A DNA stretch of 6,351 bases from Bacteroidota bacterium (lineage in GTDB: Bacteria; Bacteroidota; Bacteroidia; Chitinophagales; UBA2359), in the NCBI GenBank assembly GCA_020629895.1, contig JAHDCM010000232.1, positions 1-6,351 on the forward strand. The letters run 5' to 3'. The notes under the pieces were generated by a model. That model made no database searches. It was not told where the DNA came from and saw only the letters and a list, made by a program, of their open reading frames with translations. Of the stretch, positions 6,274 through 6,351 are shown piece by piece (positions within the stretch are counted from its first letter, which is position 1; each line of letters starts with the position of its first letter). Position numbers and translations under genes: made by a program.

Positions 6274-6344
6274 GACCTCATTTTTATTGAAAAAGATGCC
6301 ACCAGCGAGACGCTGGCGGCATCTTTTTCAACAAAAATGAGGTC
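6274..6344. repeat. Long imperfect palindrome, possible REP/MITE-like hairpin element
   Basis: Arms of 34 bases (6274-6307 and 6311-6344) surround a 3-base loop and match at 32 of 34 positions. The two exceptions (6286/6332 and 6301/6317) are A-C mismatches in plus-strand RNA and G-U wobbles in minus-strand RNA. The outer flanks GGGCGTG on the left (from 6268) and GTCGGGCTAT on the right (to the window end) resemble borders of an intergenic hairpin repeat I recall from Bacteroidota genomes. That match is from memory. The element may continue past the window edge. Confidence 0.65.
6290..6328. terminator. Bidirectional intrinsic terminator at the operon end
   Basis: A 13-bp GC-rich stem (6295-6307 with 6311-6323, triloop AGA) is flanked by AAAAA on the left and TTTTT on the right, so it can act as a Rho-independent terminator on either strand. 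It lies about 65 bp after the lipoprotein stop. The stem has one A-C mismatch on the plus strand (6301/6317) that becomes a G-U pair in RNA read from the minus strand. It is the tip of a longer palindrome. Confidence 0.75.
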
Positions 6345-6351
6345 GGGCTAT

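Noticed and set aside
6237..6275. A 12-codon frame (ATG at 6237, TGA at 6273) between the lipoprotein gene and the hairpin
   Set aside because: It is too short and has no ribosome-binding or coding signal. Its stop comes from the repeat border.

Overview
The window looks like chromosomal DNA of a Bacteroidota bacterium. The evidence is AT-rich DNA, poor Shine-Dalgarno signals, a TAnnTTTG-type promoter element, proteins typical of the phylum (a DUF4097-like beta-solenoid protein and a Bacteroidota-style NtrC-family regulator with a GAFTDA loop), and a hairpin repeat at the right edge whose borders resemble one I recall from Bacteroidota genomes. I would guess a marine or Saprospira/Cytophaga-like lineage, but the sequence does not settle this.

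Layout. At the left, on the minus strand (49-1089), is a secreted DUF4097-like 'putative adhesin' with VSG/LSG motifs at about 19-residue spacing. A 191-bp divergent intergenic region (1090-1280) follows. It carries two near-identical palindromes of the form GTTCG-N4-CGAAC, centred 22 bp apart, plus an extra half-site. It also has a sigma-54-like -24 element facing the adhesin gene and a TAnnTTTG box facing the other way. On the plus strand come four tightly packed genes, probably one operon: an NtrC-family sigma-54 response regulator (1287-2648), a membrane histidine kinase overlapping it by ATGA (2645-3973), a GT39/ArnT-like polytopic glycosyltransferase (3989-5272), and a lipoprotein of unknown function (5287-6225). 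The operon ends in a strong terminator-like hairpin lying inside a longer, 34-bp-arm imperfect palindrome (6274-6344).

How the genes may work together (inference). The kinase has two membrane helices joined by only a few residues, so it probably senses the membrane itself or a cytosolic ligand through its PAS-like region. It would phosphorylate the regulator at D56. The regulator would bind the paired palindromes, which lie about 100 and 120 bp upstream of the adhesin gene's predicted start point, a normal enhancer distance for sigma-54. The same sites abut or overlap the regulator's own promoter, so autoregulation is likely. The outputs would be a surface or periplasmic beta-solenoid protein, a glycosyltransferase using a lipid-linked sugar, and a lipoprotein. 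This suggests a small envelope-modification or envelope-stress module. I recognise each protein family except the lipoprotein; the combination is what merits attention.
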